Part shown: piece after piece, positions 31,447-43,858 of the stretch
How positions within the stretch are numbered: position 1 is the stretch's first letter
How the letters are laid out: each line of letters opens with the position of its first letter
NCBI GenBank assembly: GCA_947493325.1
Contig: CANLQI010000001.1
Coordinates: forward strand, 1,627,375 to 1,691,374
Direction: 5' to 3'
Length of the DNA stretch: 64,000 nucleotides
Source of the DNA: an uncultured Sphingomonadaceae bacterium
GTDB lineage: Bacteria > Pseudomonadota > Alphaproteobacteria > Sphingomonadales > Sphingomonadaceae
Program-made: the position numbers and the translations under genes
Notes under the pieces: model-generated
The model's input: only the letters and a program-made list of their open reading frames with translations
Databases searched by the model: none
What the model was told of the DNA's origin: nothing

Positions 31447-31971
31447 ATGCGCACCTGGATTTATGCAGCCCTAATTTTACCGTTTCTGCTTTTTGCACAA
31501 ACCGCACATGCGGCCGTCACCATCACATTTTACAGCCATGATTTCGGCAGCCATTTTCCGCACGCCTTTATCGTGCTGAAGGGCACGGTCGACAGCACGG
31601 GTGAGGTCGTCGACACAAATTACGGCTTTACTGCGGTCAATGTTTCACCCGCCATTCTATGGGGCCGCGTCAAAGGTAAGATCGAAACGTCAAAGCCGAA
31701 ATATGTTGCGGATAGCCGTCCGCATTTTTCCATCGAACTCACCGATGCACAATATGCCAGCGTGATCACCAAGGTTGAGGAATGGCGGAACAAAAAGCAG
31801 AAAAGCTATAGCCTGAACAAAAGCAACTGCGTCCATTTCGTGGGTGAAGTCGCGCGGCTATTGGGTCTGAAAACTAACCTGAAGAGCAAGTATTTCAAAA
31901 AACCCAAAACGTATTTGCGTGAGGTAGAGAGTTTGAATCCTGAACTGGAAACTATCCAAACGGCGGATTAA
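31447..31971 (+). CDS. Exported protein with LRAT/permuted NlpC-P60-like His...NCxHF layout
   Basis: Signal peptide (MRTWIYAALILPFLLFAQTAHAA), early HDFGSHFPHAFIVLKG, late KSNCVHFVGEVARLLG. Confidence 0.7.
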   Translation: MRTWIYAALILPFLLFAQTAHAAVTITFYSHDFGSHFPHAFIVLKGTVDSTGEVVDTNYGFTAVNVSPAILWGRVKGKIETSKPKYVADSRPHFSIELTDAQYASVITKVEEWRNKKQKSYSLNKSNCVHFVGEVARLLGLKTNLKSKYFKKPKTYLREVESLNPELETIQTAD

Positions 31972-32585
31972 AGCGCCGGGTTGTTATAGCTGTGCCACGT
32001 GAATATTGCGACCGCGCCGCGGTGCGGGGACCAGGGCTGGGCAAGCGCGCGGGTTTCCTTTTCGCTGGGACGTTCGGGGAGTTGTAGGATTTTGCCAATG
32101 CCCGCCTGCACAGCGAGATCGCCGGCGGGCCAGATATCGGGGCGAGCTTCCGCAAATAGCAGGTAGATTTCCGCCGACCAACGCCCGATGCCCTTCACTC
32201 TGGTCAGATATTCAATGGCCTTTTCGTCATCTTTTGGCAGGTCATCGAGCGGCAATTCGCCTGTGGTGATAAGCTCCGCCAGCGAACGGGCATAGCCCTG
32301 TTTCTGCCGCGATAGACCGCAAGCACGCAATGCATCAAAATCTGACTCCAGCACGGCTTCCGCCGGGCAGCCTTCCCCCAGATGCGCCTCCAGTTTGTTC
32401 CACACCGATGATGCCGCGGCCACGCTAACCTGCTGGCCCACAATAGTGCGCAGCAGTGTCTGATAGCCACGCTCTCGGATGCGCGGTTCGGGATAGCCGG
32501 TGCGTTCAATCGCTTCGGCCAGCAAAGGTTCGGTTTTCGCAACAACGGTCAGGCTGTCAATAATCTGCTGCTTGCTTAATCCCAT
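31968..32585 (-). CDS. alkA: DNA-3-methyladenine glycosylase II (AlkA-like HhH-GPD)
   Basis: [54 protein letters not shown]. Confidence 0.92.
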   Translation of the reverse strand: MGLSKQQIIDSLTVVAKTEPLLAEAIERTGYPEPRIRERGYQTLLRTIVGQQVSVAAASSVWNKLEAHLGEGCPAEAVLESDFDALRACGLSRQKQGYARSLAELITTGELPLDDLPKDDEKAIEYLTRVKGIGRWSAEIYLLFAEARPDIWPAGDLAVQAGIGKILQLPERPSEKETRALAQPWSPHRGAVAIFTWHSYNNPAL

Positions 32586-32693
32586 AACCTTGTGCTCTCC
32601 TATTGCCGCAAGATGCTCTTGCCATTTGCGGTGCAAAAAGTCATAGCAGCGGCAAGTACGCAATTGAAACTTTATTCGAGCAAAGGCCTAATC

Positions 32694-33011
32694 ATGCCCA
32701 ATATTATCGTTGTCAGCCGTGACGGAACCGAAAAGACAGTTGAAGCCGAAAACGGCCTGAGCGTAATGGAAGTCATCCGTGACAATGGCTTTGACGAGCT
32801 GCTCGCGCTGTGCGGTGGCTGCTGTTCCTGCGCCACATGTCATGTCCATGTGGATCCGGATTTCAATGAAAAACTGACGCCCATGGACGAAGATGAAAAT
32901 GACCTTCTCGACAGCAGTGACCACCGCAATGAGCAATCACGGCTTAGCTGCCAGATTACGGTTGAAGACAAGCTGGACGGGCTGCGCGTGACGATTGCTG
33001 AGGAAGATTAA
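32694..33011 (+). CDS. Adrenodoxin-type 2Fe-2S ferredoxin
   Basis: [15 protein letters not shown] and SRLSCQI cysteine pattern. Confidence 0.95.
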   Translation: MPNIIVVSRDGTEKTVEAENGLSVMEVIRDNGFDELLALCGGCCSCATCHVHVDPDFNEKLTPMDEDENDLLDSSDHRNEQSRLSCQITVEDKLDGLRVTIAEED

Positions 33012-33790
33012 ATCCCGCCCGGGAAAGTCTCGTAGCCGTCGTCATTCAAACCCTGAATCAGCGCGGCCATGCACGTTTCCATATCGTCTTGCGAAGTCGA
33101 ACGAACCACGAAATTTGCGCCCACTGTGCCTTCGCGGAAGAATGGGTAGCTGCCGATCTGGCACGTCTCAAACGCCTTTTCGGTCTTGCGCAGCAAGGCC
33201 GCCACTTCGCTTTCGGGAATCCAGCATCCAACCGTAGCCGAAAGCAGCGGCGCGCCGCCCTCCAACTGCCCGGTCAGCGCATCCAGCATGCCCGCCGTAA
33301 TGTGCGGCACACCTGCCATCACATAGATATTCTCAATCTGGATGCCCGGTGCACCCGACATGCGGTTTTCAATCAGGTCCGCGCCATTCGGCACACGCGC
33401 CATGCGCAGCCGCCCTTCATTCACCCCGCCCTTGTGGGCGTAATATTTTTCCAGCACGGCCACCGCCTTGGGGTGATGCACCACATCCACGCCCAGCGCC
33501 GCAGCCACGGCATCCACCGTAATATCATCATGGGTCGGGCCAATGCCACCTGTGGTAAACAGATAATCGTTGCGTGCACGCAAGATATTGACCGCCTCGA
33601 CAATCGATTCCAGCACGTCCGCCACCACCCGCACTTCGGCCAGACGGATGCCCTGGACATTCAGCCAGGTCGAGATCTGCGCGATGTTCTTGTCCTGCGT
33701 CCGGCCCGACAGGATTTCGTCACCAATCACAATCAATGCAGCGGTATAGATACGGTTCGGGCTTGGGGATGTGTTCATATCAGCAGCCAT
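33008..33790 (-). CDS. CinA N-terminal / molybdopterin-binding domain protein
   Basis: [37 protein letters not shown]. Confidence 0.93.
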   Translation of the reverse strand: MAADMNTSPSPNRIYTAALIVIGDEILSGRTQDKNIAQISTWLNVQGIRLAEVRVVADVLESIVEAVNILRARNDYLFTTGGIGPTHDDITVDAVAAALGVDVVHHPKAVAVLEKYYAHKGGVNEGRLRMARVPNGADLIENRMSGAPGIQIENIYVMAGVPHITAGMLDALTGQLEGGAPLLSATVGCWIPESEVAALLRKTEKAFETCQIGSYPFFREGTVGANFVVRSTSQDDMETCMAALIQGLNDDGYETFPGGI

Positions 33791-33843
33791 AGCCGCAATA
33801 TTGCCTCTCGCAAAGCCTCACTTTTGTCTCTATATGCATTCGC

Positions 33844-34668
33844 ATGAACGAATATCAGATTGTAGATACTGACAGTAATGTCACCCGCGACGGTACCATT
33901 AAACTGCATGGACCAAAAGGCTTTGCGGGCATGCGCAAGGCGGGCCGTCTGGCCGCTGAAGTGCTTGACGCGCTTGTCCCGCATGTTGTGCCCGGTGTTA
34001 CCACAGGCGAACTTGACGACATGGTACGCGAACATATGCTCCGCGAGGGCGGCATCCCCGCGACACTGGGCTATCGCGGCTATACGCACAGCAGCTGCAT
34101 CTCGATCAATCATGTGGTCTGTCACGGCATCCCGTCAGAGAAAAAGCTGAAAAAAGGCGATATTGCCAATGTCGATGTGACGGTCATTATTGATGGCTGG
34201 CATGGGGATACTTCGCGCATGTTTCTGGTCGGTGATGTGCCGATCAAGGCGCGCAGGCTGGTCGATGTGACATATGAAAGCCTGATGCTCGGCATCGAAC
34301 AGGCAAAGCCCGGCAACCATCTGGGCGATATCAGCCATGCGATCCAGAGCTATGCGGAAAAGCATCGTTACGGCGTGGTCCGTGAATTTTGCGGGCATGG
34401 TCTTGGCCGTCTGTTCCATGATGCGCCCGAAGTATTGCATGTCGGCCGCCCGGGCACTGGACCGGAGCTGAAACCCGGCATGTTTTTCACGATTGAACCG
34501 ATGATCAATATCGGCAAACCACCTGCCAAGGTGCTGGACGATGGCTGGACAGCCGTAACCCGCGACCGTTCACTCTCCGCGCAGTTTGAACATAGCATCG
34601 GCATTACCGAAACCGGCTGCGAGATATTTACCGAAAGTCCCAAAGGCTTACATAATCCGCCTTACTAG
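33844..34668 (+). CDS. map: Methionine aminopeptidase type I
   Basis: SSCISINHVVCHGIPSEKKLKKGDIANVDV, GHGLGRLFHDAPEVLHVGRPGTG, EPMINIGKP. Confidence 0.97.
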   Translation: MNEYQIVDTDSNVTRDGTIKLHGPKGFAGMRKAGRLAAEVLDALVPHVVPGVTTGELDDMVREHMLREGGIPATLGYRGYTHSSCISINHVVCHGIPSEKKLKKGDIANVDVTVIIDGWHGDTSRMFLVGDVPIKARRLVDVTYESLMLGIEQAKPGNHLGDISHAIQSYAEKHRYGVVREFCGHGLGRLFHDAPEVLHVGRPGTGPELKPGMFFTIEPMINIGKPPAKVLDDGWTAVTRDRSLSAQFEHSIGITETGCEIFTESPKGLHNPPY

Positions 34669-34774
34669 TCACCCGGAATATACGGTGAAACAGCGGTGGA
34701 TAATGATAAATAAGCGCTGGACCTATACCCTGCACCATGGCTAAGCTTTCCCTAGGAATAAGGGAGAAACATGC

Positions 34775-36943
34775 ATGTTTGGCGGGCGCAAAATCTGGAT
34801 AGTATTTGCGGCGATGGCCTCCCTGACGCTGGGCGCATGCGAACAATTCAAGCAAGTACAGGAAGAACGCGAAGCAAGCACCACGGTAGATGGCGCGTAT
34901 CTGGCTGATCTGGGTACGGGCGAAAACTGGGCCGCGACCGGATATAACTATGACGAGCAGCGTTATAGCCCCCTCACCCAGATAAATGCCGATAGTGTCA
35001 GCGAACTGGGAGTCGCATGGTTTGCCGACCTGCCCGACGCACGCGGTCAGGAAGCCACGCCCGTGGTCGTCGATGGCCGCATGTATATCTCGTCCGCATG
35101 GTCGAAAGTGTTCGCTTATGATGCGAAAACCGGTGAGGAACTCTGGTCTTATGATCCCGAAGTCCCCGGCGAAACGGCGGCCAAGGCGTGCTGCGATGTC
35201 GTCAATCGCGGTGTGGCTTTCTGGAAAGGCAAGATTTATGTCGGCACGCTCGATGGCCGGTTGATTGCCCTCGACGCGCTTACAGGCGCGCAGCTTTGGG
35301 TTACGCGAACCACACCCGAAGATGGCAATTATACCATTACCGGCGCGCCGCGCGTGGTGAAAAACATGGTGCTGATCGGCAATGGCGGCGCGGAATTTGG
35401 CGTGCGCGGCTATGTCAGCGCCTATGATGCCAATGACGGCACACTAAAATGGCGGTTTTACACTGTCCCCAATCCCAGCGGTGAAGCCGATGACGCGGCC
35501 AGCGATGAAATATTGCAGACGGCCAAACGCACATGGTCAGAAGGCGGCGAATGGACCGAATCAGGCGGCGGCGGCACCGTGTGGGACGCGATTGTCTATG
35601 ACCATGAACTCGACCAGCTTTATATCGGCACTGGCAATGGCAATCCATGGAACCATGGCGCGCGTTCCAATGGCGAAGGTGACAATCTTTTTCTCTCTTC
35701 CATCGTCGCGCTAAAGCCGGAGACCGGCGAATATATCTGGCATTATCAGCAGACACCGGCAGATTCGTGGGATTTTACAGCGACGCAGCCCATAATCCTC
35801 GCCGATGTTTCTTATGAGGGCGTCGGCCGCAAAGTGTTGATGCAGGCGCCCAAGAATGGTTTTTTCTTTGTCCTCGACCGCACCGATGGATCGCTGATTT
35901 CCGCCGAACCGTTTATTGACGGGATCAATTGGGCGGAGGGCTATGACCTTGAAACAGGCCGTCCGATCGAAAACCCCGAAGCGCGCTACTACCGCACCGG
36001 CAAACCATTTCTGGCTATGCCATCGGCGCTCGGCGCGCATAACTGGCATCCGATGAGCTATAATCCGAATACCGGCCTGGTCTATATTCCCGCGCAGCAG
36101 ATTGCGGCGGCCTATCTGCCGCCGATGAATGATCTGGAAAAAGTGCGCAAGCCCATTGGCTATAATACCGGCGCCAGCGGCGAAGGCTTCACCCTGCCCG
36201 ATGATCGCACTGCTGTAAAAGCGGCCATAGCTGCCACGAAAGGACGGCTTGTCGCCATTAATCCCGTCACAGGCGATATTGCATGGAAAGTCGAACAGGA
36301 AACACCGTGGAATGGCGGCACTATGACCACCGCAGGCAATCTGGTGTTTCAGGGCACTGCGCTTGGTCAAATGCATGCCTATGCGGCCGATAGCGGCGAT
36401 TTGCTTTGGTCCTATGACGTGCAATCGGGCGTGCTTGGCGGGGCGTCGACCTATATGGTCGATGGCGAACAATATATTGCCTTTCTGACCAGTAAGGGCG
36501 GTGCATTTCCATTGCTCATCGGCGAAGGCGGCGGCGCAGCCAATGCCGTGCCCAATATCCCGCGCCTGATCGTGATGAAAATCGGCGGCGATACCCAACT
36601 ACCCGCCCTGCCAAAGCAGCAACCCATCGTATGGAGCCCGCCCACACGCATCGGCACCGCGGCGCAAGTTGCACAGGGGCGTCAGCTCTATATGCGCTAT
36701 TGCTCGGTCTGCCACGGCGGCGGTGCAGTGGGCGGCGGCGTGCTACCTGATCTGCGCCGTTCGGCTGTACTGGCGGATACAGAAACCTGGAGCAAAATCG
36801 TGCTGGAGGGCGCGTTGGCGGATGGCGGTATGATAGGCTTTGCGCCTGTCTTGTCAGAAACAGAAAGCGAGGCGGTACGCGCTTATGCCATCGATCGCGC
36901 ACATTATGGCGCAGAGCATGCGGATACGGCGCAACCAGAATAG
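34775..36943 (+). CDS. PQQ-dependent quinohemoprotein dehydrogenase (type II alcohol dehydrogenase-like) with C-terminal cytochrome c domain, lipoprotein signal
   Basis: Trp-rich propeller repeats, vicinal Cys KACCDVV, TPADSWDFTATQP active-site stretch, C-terminal YCSVCHGGGAVGG heme c site, lipobox LGAC. Confidence 0.93.
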   Translation: MFGGRKIWIVFAAMASLTLGACEQFKQVQEEREASTTVDGAYLADLGTGENWAATGYNYDEQRYSPLTQINADSVSELGVAWFADLPDARGQEATPVVVDGRMYISSAWSKVFAYDAKTGEELWSYDPEVPGETAAKACCDVVNRGVAFWKGKIYVGTLDGRLIALDALTGAQLWVTRTTPEDGNYTITGAPRVVKNMVLIGNGGAEFGVRGYVSAYDANDGTLKWRFYTVPNPSGEADDAASDEILQTAKRTWSEGGEWTESGGGGTVWDAIVYDHELDQLYIGTGNGNPWNHGARSNGEGDNLFLSSIVALKPETGEYIWHYQQTPADSWDFTATQPIILADVSYEGVGRKVLMQAPKNGFFFVLDRTDGSLISAEPFIDGINWAEGYDLETGRPIENPEARYYRTGKPFLAMPSALGAHNWHPMSYNPNTGLVYIPAQQIAAAYLPPMNDLEKVRKPIGYNTGASGEGFTLPDDRTAVKAAIAATKGRLVAINPVTGDIAWKVEQETPWNGGTMTTAGNLVFQGTALGQMHAYAADSGDLLWSYDVQSGVLGGASTYMVDGEQYIAFLTSKGGAFPLLIGEGGGAANAVPNIPRLIVMKIGGDTQLPALPKQQPIVWSPPTRIGTAAQVAQGRQLYMRYCSVCHGGGAVGGGVLPDLRRSAVLADTETWSKIVLEGALADGGMIGFAPVLSETESEAVRAYAIDRAHYGAEHADTAQPE

Positions 36944-36976
36944 CAACCGGCTCTAATCACATAGCACTGCCTAAAT

Positions 36977-37084
36977 ATTGTGCAGAAAAACATAGTGGCT
37001 GCCCAATTGCTATGCACAATCCATAGCCTTCCAGACTTGTGAGCGACTGAATTCCGCGTTTTTGTACTTGGCACGATATTTGAT
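36977..37084 (+). promoter_or_regulatory. Candidate nitrogen-control region upstream of glnB: inverted repeat ATTGTGCA...TGCACAAT and sigma54-like TTGGCACGATATTTGAT
   Basis: 8-bp perfect arms at 36977-36984 and 37013-37020; -24/-12-like element at 37068-37084 with C-to-A mismatch in the -12 GC. Confidence 0.45.
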
Positions 37085-37191
37085 AGGTAATATCCTGAAA
37101 CTCCGCATACGCTCTCTTACGCGCGCGCGGGAACAACATATATTAATCTGGCAGGTTATGGGTTTTAATCAGGCCAGAGGACCAGGACTGA

Positions 37192-37533
<342 letters not shown>

Positions 37534-37627
37534 ATTTGGCGTAGTGTAAACTTAACTCTCACCACCATCCGCAGGGACCCGGCGCAGCAGTAACGCTCCG
37601 CATATCCTGCACAGAAAGGGTAATATA

Positions 37628-39040
37628 ATGGGCAAATCAGCCGCTGATATAGTAGATATGATTAAAGAGAATGACATCGAATGGGTCGATGTACGCTTCA
37701 CCGATCCGCGCGGCAAATGGCAGCATCTGTCGATGTGCGCTGACGTTGTTGACGAAGATACGCTGGAAGACGGATTTATGTTTGACGGCTCCTCCATCGC
37801 TGGGTGGAAAGCGATTAACGAATCCGACATGATCCTGCGTCCTGACCTCGACGCGGCCTATATGGACCCGTTTTCTGCAACACCCATGCTCATTCTGGTG
37901 TGCGATATCGTTGAACCCAATGATGGCCAGCTTTATTCGCGCGATCCGCGTTCGACCGCCAAGCGCGCCGAGGCGTATCTGAAATCAACCGGTATCGGCG
38001 ACACTGTCTATGTCGGGCCAGAGCCTGAATTTTTCATGTTCGATGACGTCCGTATCGAAGACGGCTATGACGGCAGCGGTTTCCAGATTGATGATGTTGA
38101 ACTGCCCACCAACACCGGCACCGAATATCCGACTGGCAACATGGGCCACCGCCCGCGCGCCAAGGGCGGTTATTTCCCCGTAGGTCCCGTGGACAGTGCC
38201 ACCGACATTCGCGGCGAAATGGTTGCGACCATGATGGAAATGGGTCTGCCCATGGACAAGCACCACCATGAAGTGGCCGCGGCGCAGCATGAGCTGGGCA
38301 TTACATTTGGTGAGCTTGTCGAAACCTGTGACCGTATTCAGGTCTATAAATATGTCGTGCATCAGGTCGCCCATGCTTACGGCAAGACCGCGACATTCAT
38401 GCCGAAACCGATCAAGGATGATAATGGCAGCGGCATGCACACGCATATGTCGATCTGGGATGGTGACAAGCCATTGTTTGCGGGCAATGGCTATGCAGGC
38501 CTGTCTGATATGGCGCTGCATTATATCGGCGGTGTTATCAAGCATGCCAAGGCATGTAACGCCTTCACCAACCCCGCGACCAACAGCTATAAGCGTCTGG
38601 TTCCGGGCTTTGAAGCGCCTGTTCTGCTGGCATATTCCAGCCGCAACCGCTCTGCCTCATGCCGTATTCCTTATGGCAGCGGCGACAAGGCGAAACGCGT
38701 GGAATTCCGCTTCCCCGATGCGCTGGCCAATCCGTATCTTTCCTGTTCAGCGCTGCTGATGGCGGGTCTGGATGGTATACAGAACAAAATTCATCCCGGC
38801 GATGCGATGGACAAGAATCTTTATGACCTGCCGCCTGCTGAACTCGCCGAAGTGCCGACAGTATGCGGCTCGCTCCGCGAAGCTCTTGAGGCTCTCGAAG
38901 CGGATCATGAATTCCTACTGAAAGGCGATGTATTCACCAAGGACCAGATTGACGCCTATCTGGAGCTGAAATGGGAAGAAGTCAGCCGTCTGGAAACAAC
39001 ACCTTCACCGGTGGAATTCGATATGTATTATTCGTCCTAA
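37628..39040 (+). CDS. glnA: Glutamine synthetase type I
   Basis: [28 protein letters not shown], adenylylation motif NLYDLPP. Confidence 0.98.
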   Translation: MGKSAADIVDMIKENDIEWVDVRFTDPRGKWQHLSMCADVVDEDTLEDGFMFDGSSIAGWKAINESDMILRPDLDAAYMDPFSATPMLILVCDIVEPNDGQLYSRDPRSTAKRAEAYLKSTGIGDTVYVGPEPEFFMFDDVRIEDGYDGSGFQIDDVELPTNTGTEYPTGNMGHRPRAKGGYFPVGPVDSATDIRGEMVATMMEMGLPMDKHHHEVAAAQHELGITFGELVETCDRIQVYKYVVHQVAHAYGKTATFMPKPIKDDNGSGMHTHMSIWDGDKPLFAGNGYAGLSDMALHYIGGVIKHAKACNAFTNPATNSYKRLVPGFEAPVLLAYSSRNRSASCRIPYGSGDKAKRVEFRFPDALANPYLSCSALLMAGLDGIQNKIHPGDAMDKNLYDLPPAELAEVPTVCGSLREALEALEADHEFLLKGDVFTKDQIDAYLELKWEEVSRLETTPSPVEFDMYYSS

Positions 39041-39062
39041 AGTCAGAAACAGACAATCAAAG

Positions 39063-39096
39063 AACCCGGCCCGCAGCGATGCGGGCCGGGTTTTCT
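39063..39096 (+). terminator. Rho-independent terminator after glnA
   Basis: AACCCGGCCCGC-agcgat-GCGGGCCGGGTT + TTCTT, perfect 12-bp stem. Confidence 0.9.
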
Positions 39097-39117
39097 TATG
39101 GTTCAGCAGTAAGGCTG

Positions 39118-41340
<2,223 letters not shown>

Positions 41341-41735
41341 TCAACTATGGTTATGTGATAATCGCAAAATGCATCATCCGGACTTATTTGTCCAATCACT
41401 TAATTTTGTAAGAGTAATCGATTTTTTGCCTCTTTCTCTGGTCAGCCGGAACCCGCTGCCAACTGACGCAATGGGAAAGGAGGATCGGGCTTTCCTCCTG
41501 GATGACAAAATATTCCGGAAATATTCGCTTAGCTTCGCATTGCTTCGCACCTAGGAACGCTTTTATTCCGCCGATTTTTGAAAAATGTGTTGGATTTGTT
41601 GGATAACACATATTGCGAAAGAGCAAGCCGGTTTTGCCATATATGCCCGGTACAATACTTGGAACCATGTAGGAAAATGGTTTGCGGTATTAAGCCGCTT
41701 TTCGGTATCCACGCCTGCATTAGAGAAACACGTGA

Positions 41736-42959
41736 TCAGGTAACCTTGGCCGCTGCATTATATTCCGGTTTCTGCCACTCTTTGCGGTCCATGATCCTGC
41801 CCAGAATATCGACAGCTTTCCAGATGTCTTCAAACCCGAGATAAAGCGGCGTCAGGCCAAGACGGAGTATATCAGGCGCACGGAAATCGCCAATGACACC
41901 ATGCGCGATCAGCGCATTGTTGATAGGCCACGCATGTTCGTGCGCAAAACTGATATGGCTGCCGCGCTCCGCCGCATCGGTTGGCGAAACCATCTGGAAT
42001 TGCGGGCAGCGTGCTGCCATCAATTCGGCCATATAATCGAATAACGCCTGTGACTTTTGCCAGACGGCCTGCATATCCGCCGCGGCCATAACCTCTACAC
42101 CCGCTTCCAACGCGAGCATCGATAATATAGACGGCGTGCCCACCAGCATCCGGTCAAGGCCTGCCGCAGGTTCATAGGTATCTTCAAACGCGAAAGGCTG
42201 CCGGTGCCCCATCCAGCCCTGCAAAGGCGCGCGCAATGCCTCTTGCCGGTCCTTGGCAGCATAGATGAAGGCAGGGGCACCGGGCCCCCCGTTCAGATAT
42301 TTGTAACCGCATCCCACCGCATATTCGGCGCCATCACGCGGTAGATCGAGCGGCACCGCGCCCGTACTGTGGCTCAGGTCCCAGATAACCGGTATGCCCT
42401 TTGCCCCGGCCGCCGCCGTGATGCCCGCCATATCAAAACGCGCGCCGGTTTTGTAATGAACATGAGTGAGCAGCAGCACCGCCGTATCATCCGCAAGCGC
42501 GCTGGTGATTTCATCGCGCGGCAGAAGTTTCAGCTTCAGCCCCAGCATTTCCGCCGCCCCCGCCGCAACATGTACATCGGTCGGAAAATTGCCGGTTTCG
42601 CTGATGATATGCGTTGCATCGGGCCGCGTTTTTGCAAGTGCTGTCAAAAGTTTGAAAATATTGACCGATACTGAATCCGCTACAATTACCTCACCCGCCG
42701 CCGCACCGATCAGGCCTGCGATCTTGCCCCCGATACGCTGCGGCGCGCCGATCCAGTCATTGCTATTCCAGCTGCGGATCAGGTCATGACCCCATTGCCG
42801 CTCCACGGCGTCCTGCATGACCGCCTTTGCCTTTTGGGGCAGCGGCCCCAGCGAATTGCCATCCAGATAAGTAACCCCTTCCGGCAAATCGAAATGCTGC
42901 CGCCATTTGCCGAGCGGATCTGCGGCATCGCGTGTCTTTGCTTCTTGCAGGCTGCTCAT
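41736..42959 (-). CDS. kynU: Kynureninase
   Basis: VTYLDGNSLGPLP, IWDLSHSTGAVPLDL, CGYKYLNGGPGAPAFIY. Confidence 0.95.
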   Translation of the reverse strand: MSSLQEAKTRDAADPLGKWRQHFDLPEGVTYLDGNSLGPLPQKAKAVMQDAVERQWGHDLIRSWNSNDWIGAPQRIGGKIAGLIGAAAGEVIVADSVSVNIFKLLTALAKTRPDATHIISETGNFPTDVHVAAGAAEMLGLKLKLLPRDEITSALADDTAVLLLTHVHYKTGARFDMAGITAAAGAKGIPVIWDLSHSTGAVPLDLPRDGAEYAVGCGYKYLNGGPGAPAFIYAAKDRQEALRAPLQGWMGHRQPFAFEDTYEPAAGLDRMLVGTPSILSMLALEAGVEVMAAADMQAVWQKSQALFDYMAELMAARCPQFQMVSPTDAAERGSHISFAHEHAWPINNALIAHGVIGDFRAPDILRLGLTPLYLGFEDIWKAVDILGRIMDRKEWQKPEYNAAAKVT

Positions 42960-43858
42960 TTCAGGCCATATTCCTTCAGGATCAATGCACGCTGCCGCTT
43001 CCAGCTTTCGCTATCCGGCGCGACGAGTTCGACATGGCCTTCACTGCCTGTTTCGATAAGCTGCGGCTCTGCGTCTTTCAGCAAGCCAATATAGCGCTGC
43101 GCAAACTCCGGCGGTGCGATTTTATCGCGTGTATTGTGAAACAATACCTGCCGCACATCCGTCTGCGCCATTTCGGGCGGCGATGTCAGCGCAAATTCGC
43201 CTGCCGACATTTTCGCCGGTGCCTCTGTGCCGCAAGGGTGACCGTCGCGCTTCATGCCTTCGCGCAGGTCCGGTAGTCCGCCCTGGCTGATGGCAAGATC
43301 GAGCTTTACCGGAGCATCACCGCGCAATGGACCCGCAGGCATGGCGAGCCGGTTGGCCAGCCAAAGCGTCAGATGCCCGCCCGCGCTATGGCCAATGCCG
43401 ATAATCTTGTCAGTGCGGAAATCGTACGCGTCGGCCTGCGCCACAAACATGTCTGCGGCCAGCGCGATATCCTCAAACGTGCCCGGATATCCGCCGCCAT
43501 CCCTGTCCACGCCGCGATATTCGATATTCCAGACACCCACGCCATTGGCGCGCAAATCATCGGCAATCCAGTTCATGATATCGCGTTCGGCAATATCGGT
43601 CTGCCAACAGCCACCGTGAATCATGATAACAGCAGGCTTTGCCCCCCTGCCTTCGGGCCGCCATATATCAATCACCTGCAACGGATCGTCGCCGTATTTG
43701 ATGGTCGCATCGGGCTGTGGCTGCTCCCGCTCCAACAGATCTGGCCATTCCATAATTGCGGTCTCGCCTGCATCCGCCATCTGTGTTTCCTCCGCCTGAT
43801 CGCCGCAGCTTGGCAGCAATGCGAAAATCACAAACAGCGGCCAAAATCGCGGCATCAA
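42956..43858 (-). CDS. Lipoprotein-anchored alpha/beta hydrolase, formamidase/carboxylesterase-like
   Basis: Lipobox LLPSC, VIMIHGGCW oxyanion motif, GHSAGGHLTLW nucleophile elbow. Confidence 0.85.
   Translation of the reverse strand: MMPRFWPLFVIFALLPSCGDQAEETQMADAGETAIMEWPDLLEREQPQPDATIKYGDDPLQVIDIWRPEGRGAKPAVIMIHGGCWQTDIAERDIMNWIADDLRANGVGVWNIEYRGVDRDGGGYPGTFEDIALAADMFVAQADAYDFRTDKIIGIGHSAGGHLTLWLANRLAMPAGPLRGDAPVKLDLAISQGGLPDLREGMKRDGHPCGTEAPAKMSAGEFALTSPPEMAQTDVRQVLFHNTRDKIAPPEFAQRYIGLLKDAEPQLIETGSEGHVELVAPDSESWKRQRALILKEYGLK

Noticed and set aside
41578-41844. Cys-containing 88-aa plus-strand ORF (MKNVLDLLDNTYCERASRFCHICPVQYLEPC...) between katG and kynU
   Set aside because: Starts at a TTG, overlaps the kynU 3' end in antisense, and lacks an RBS; insufficient support as a gene.
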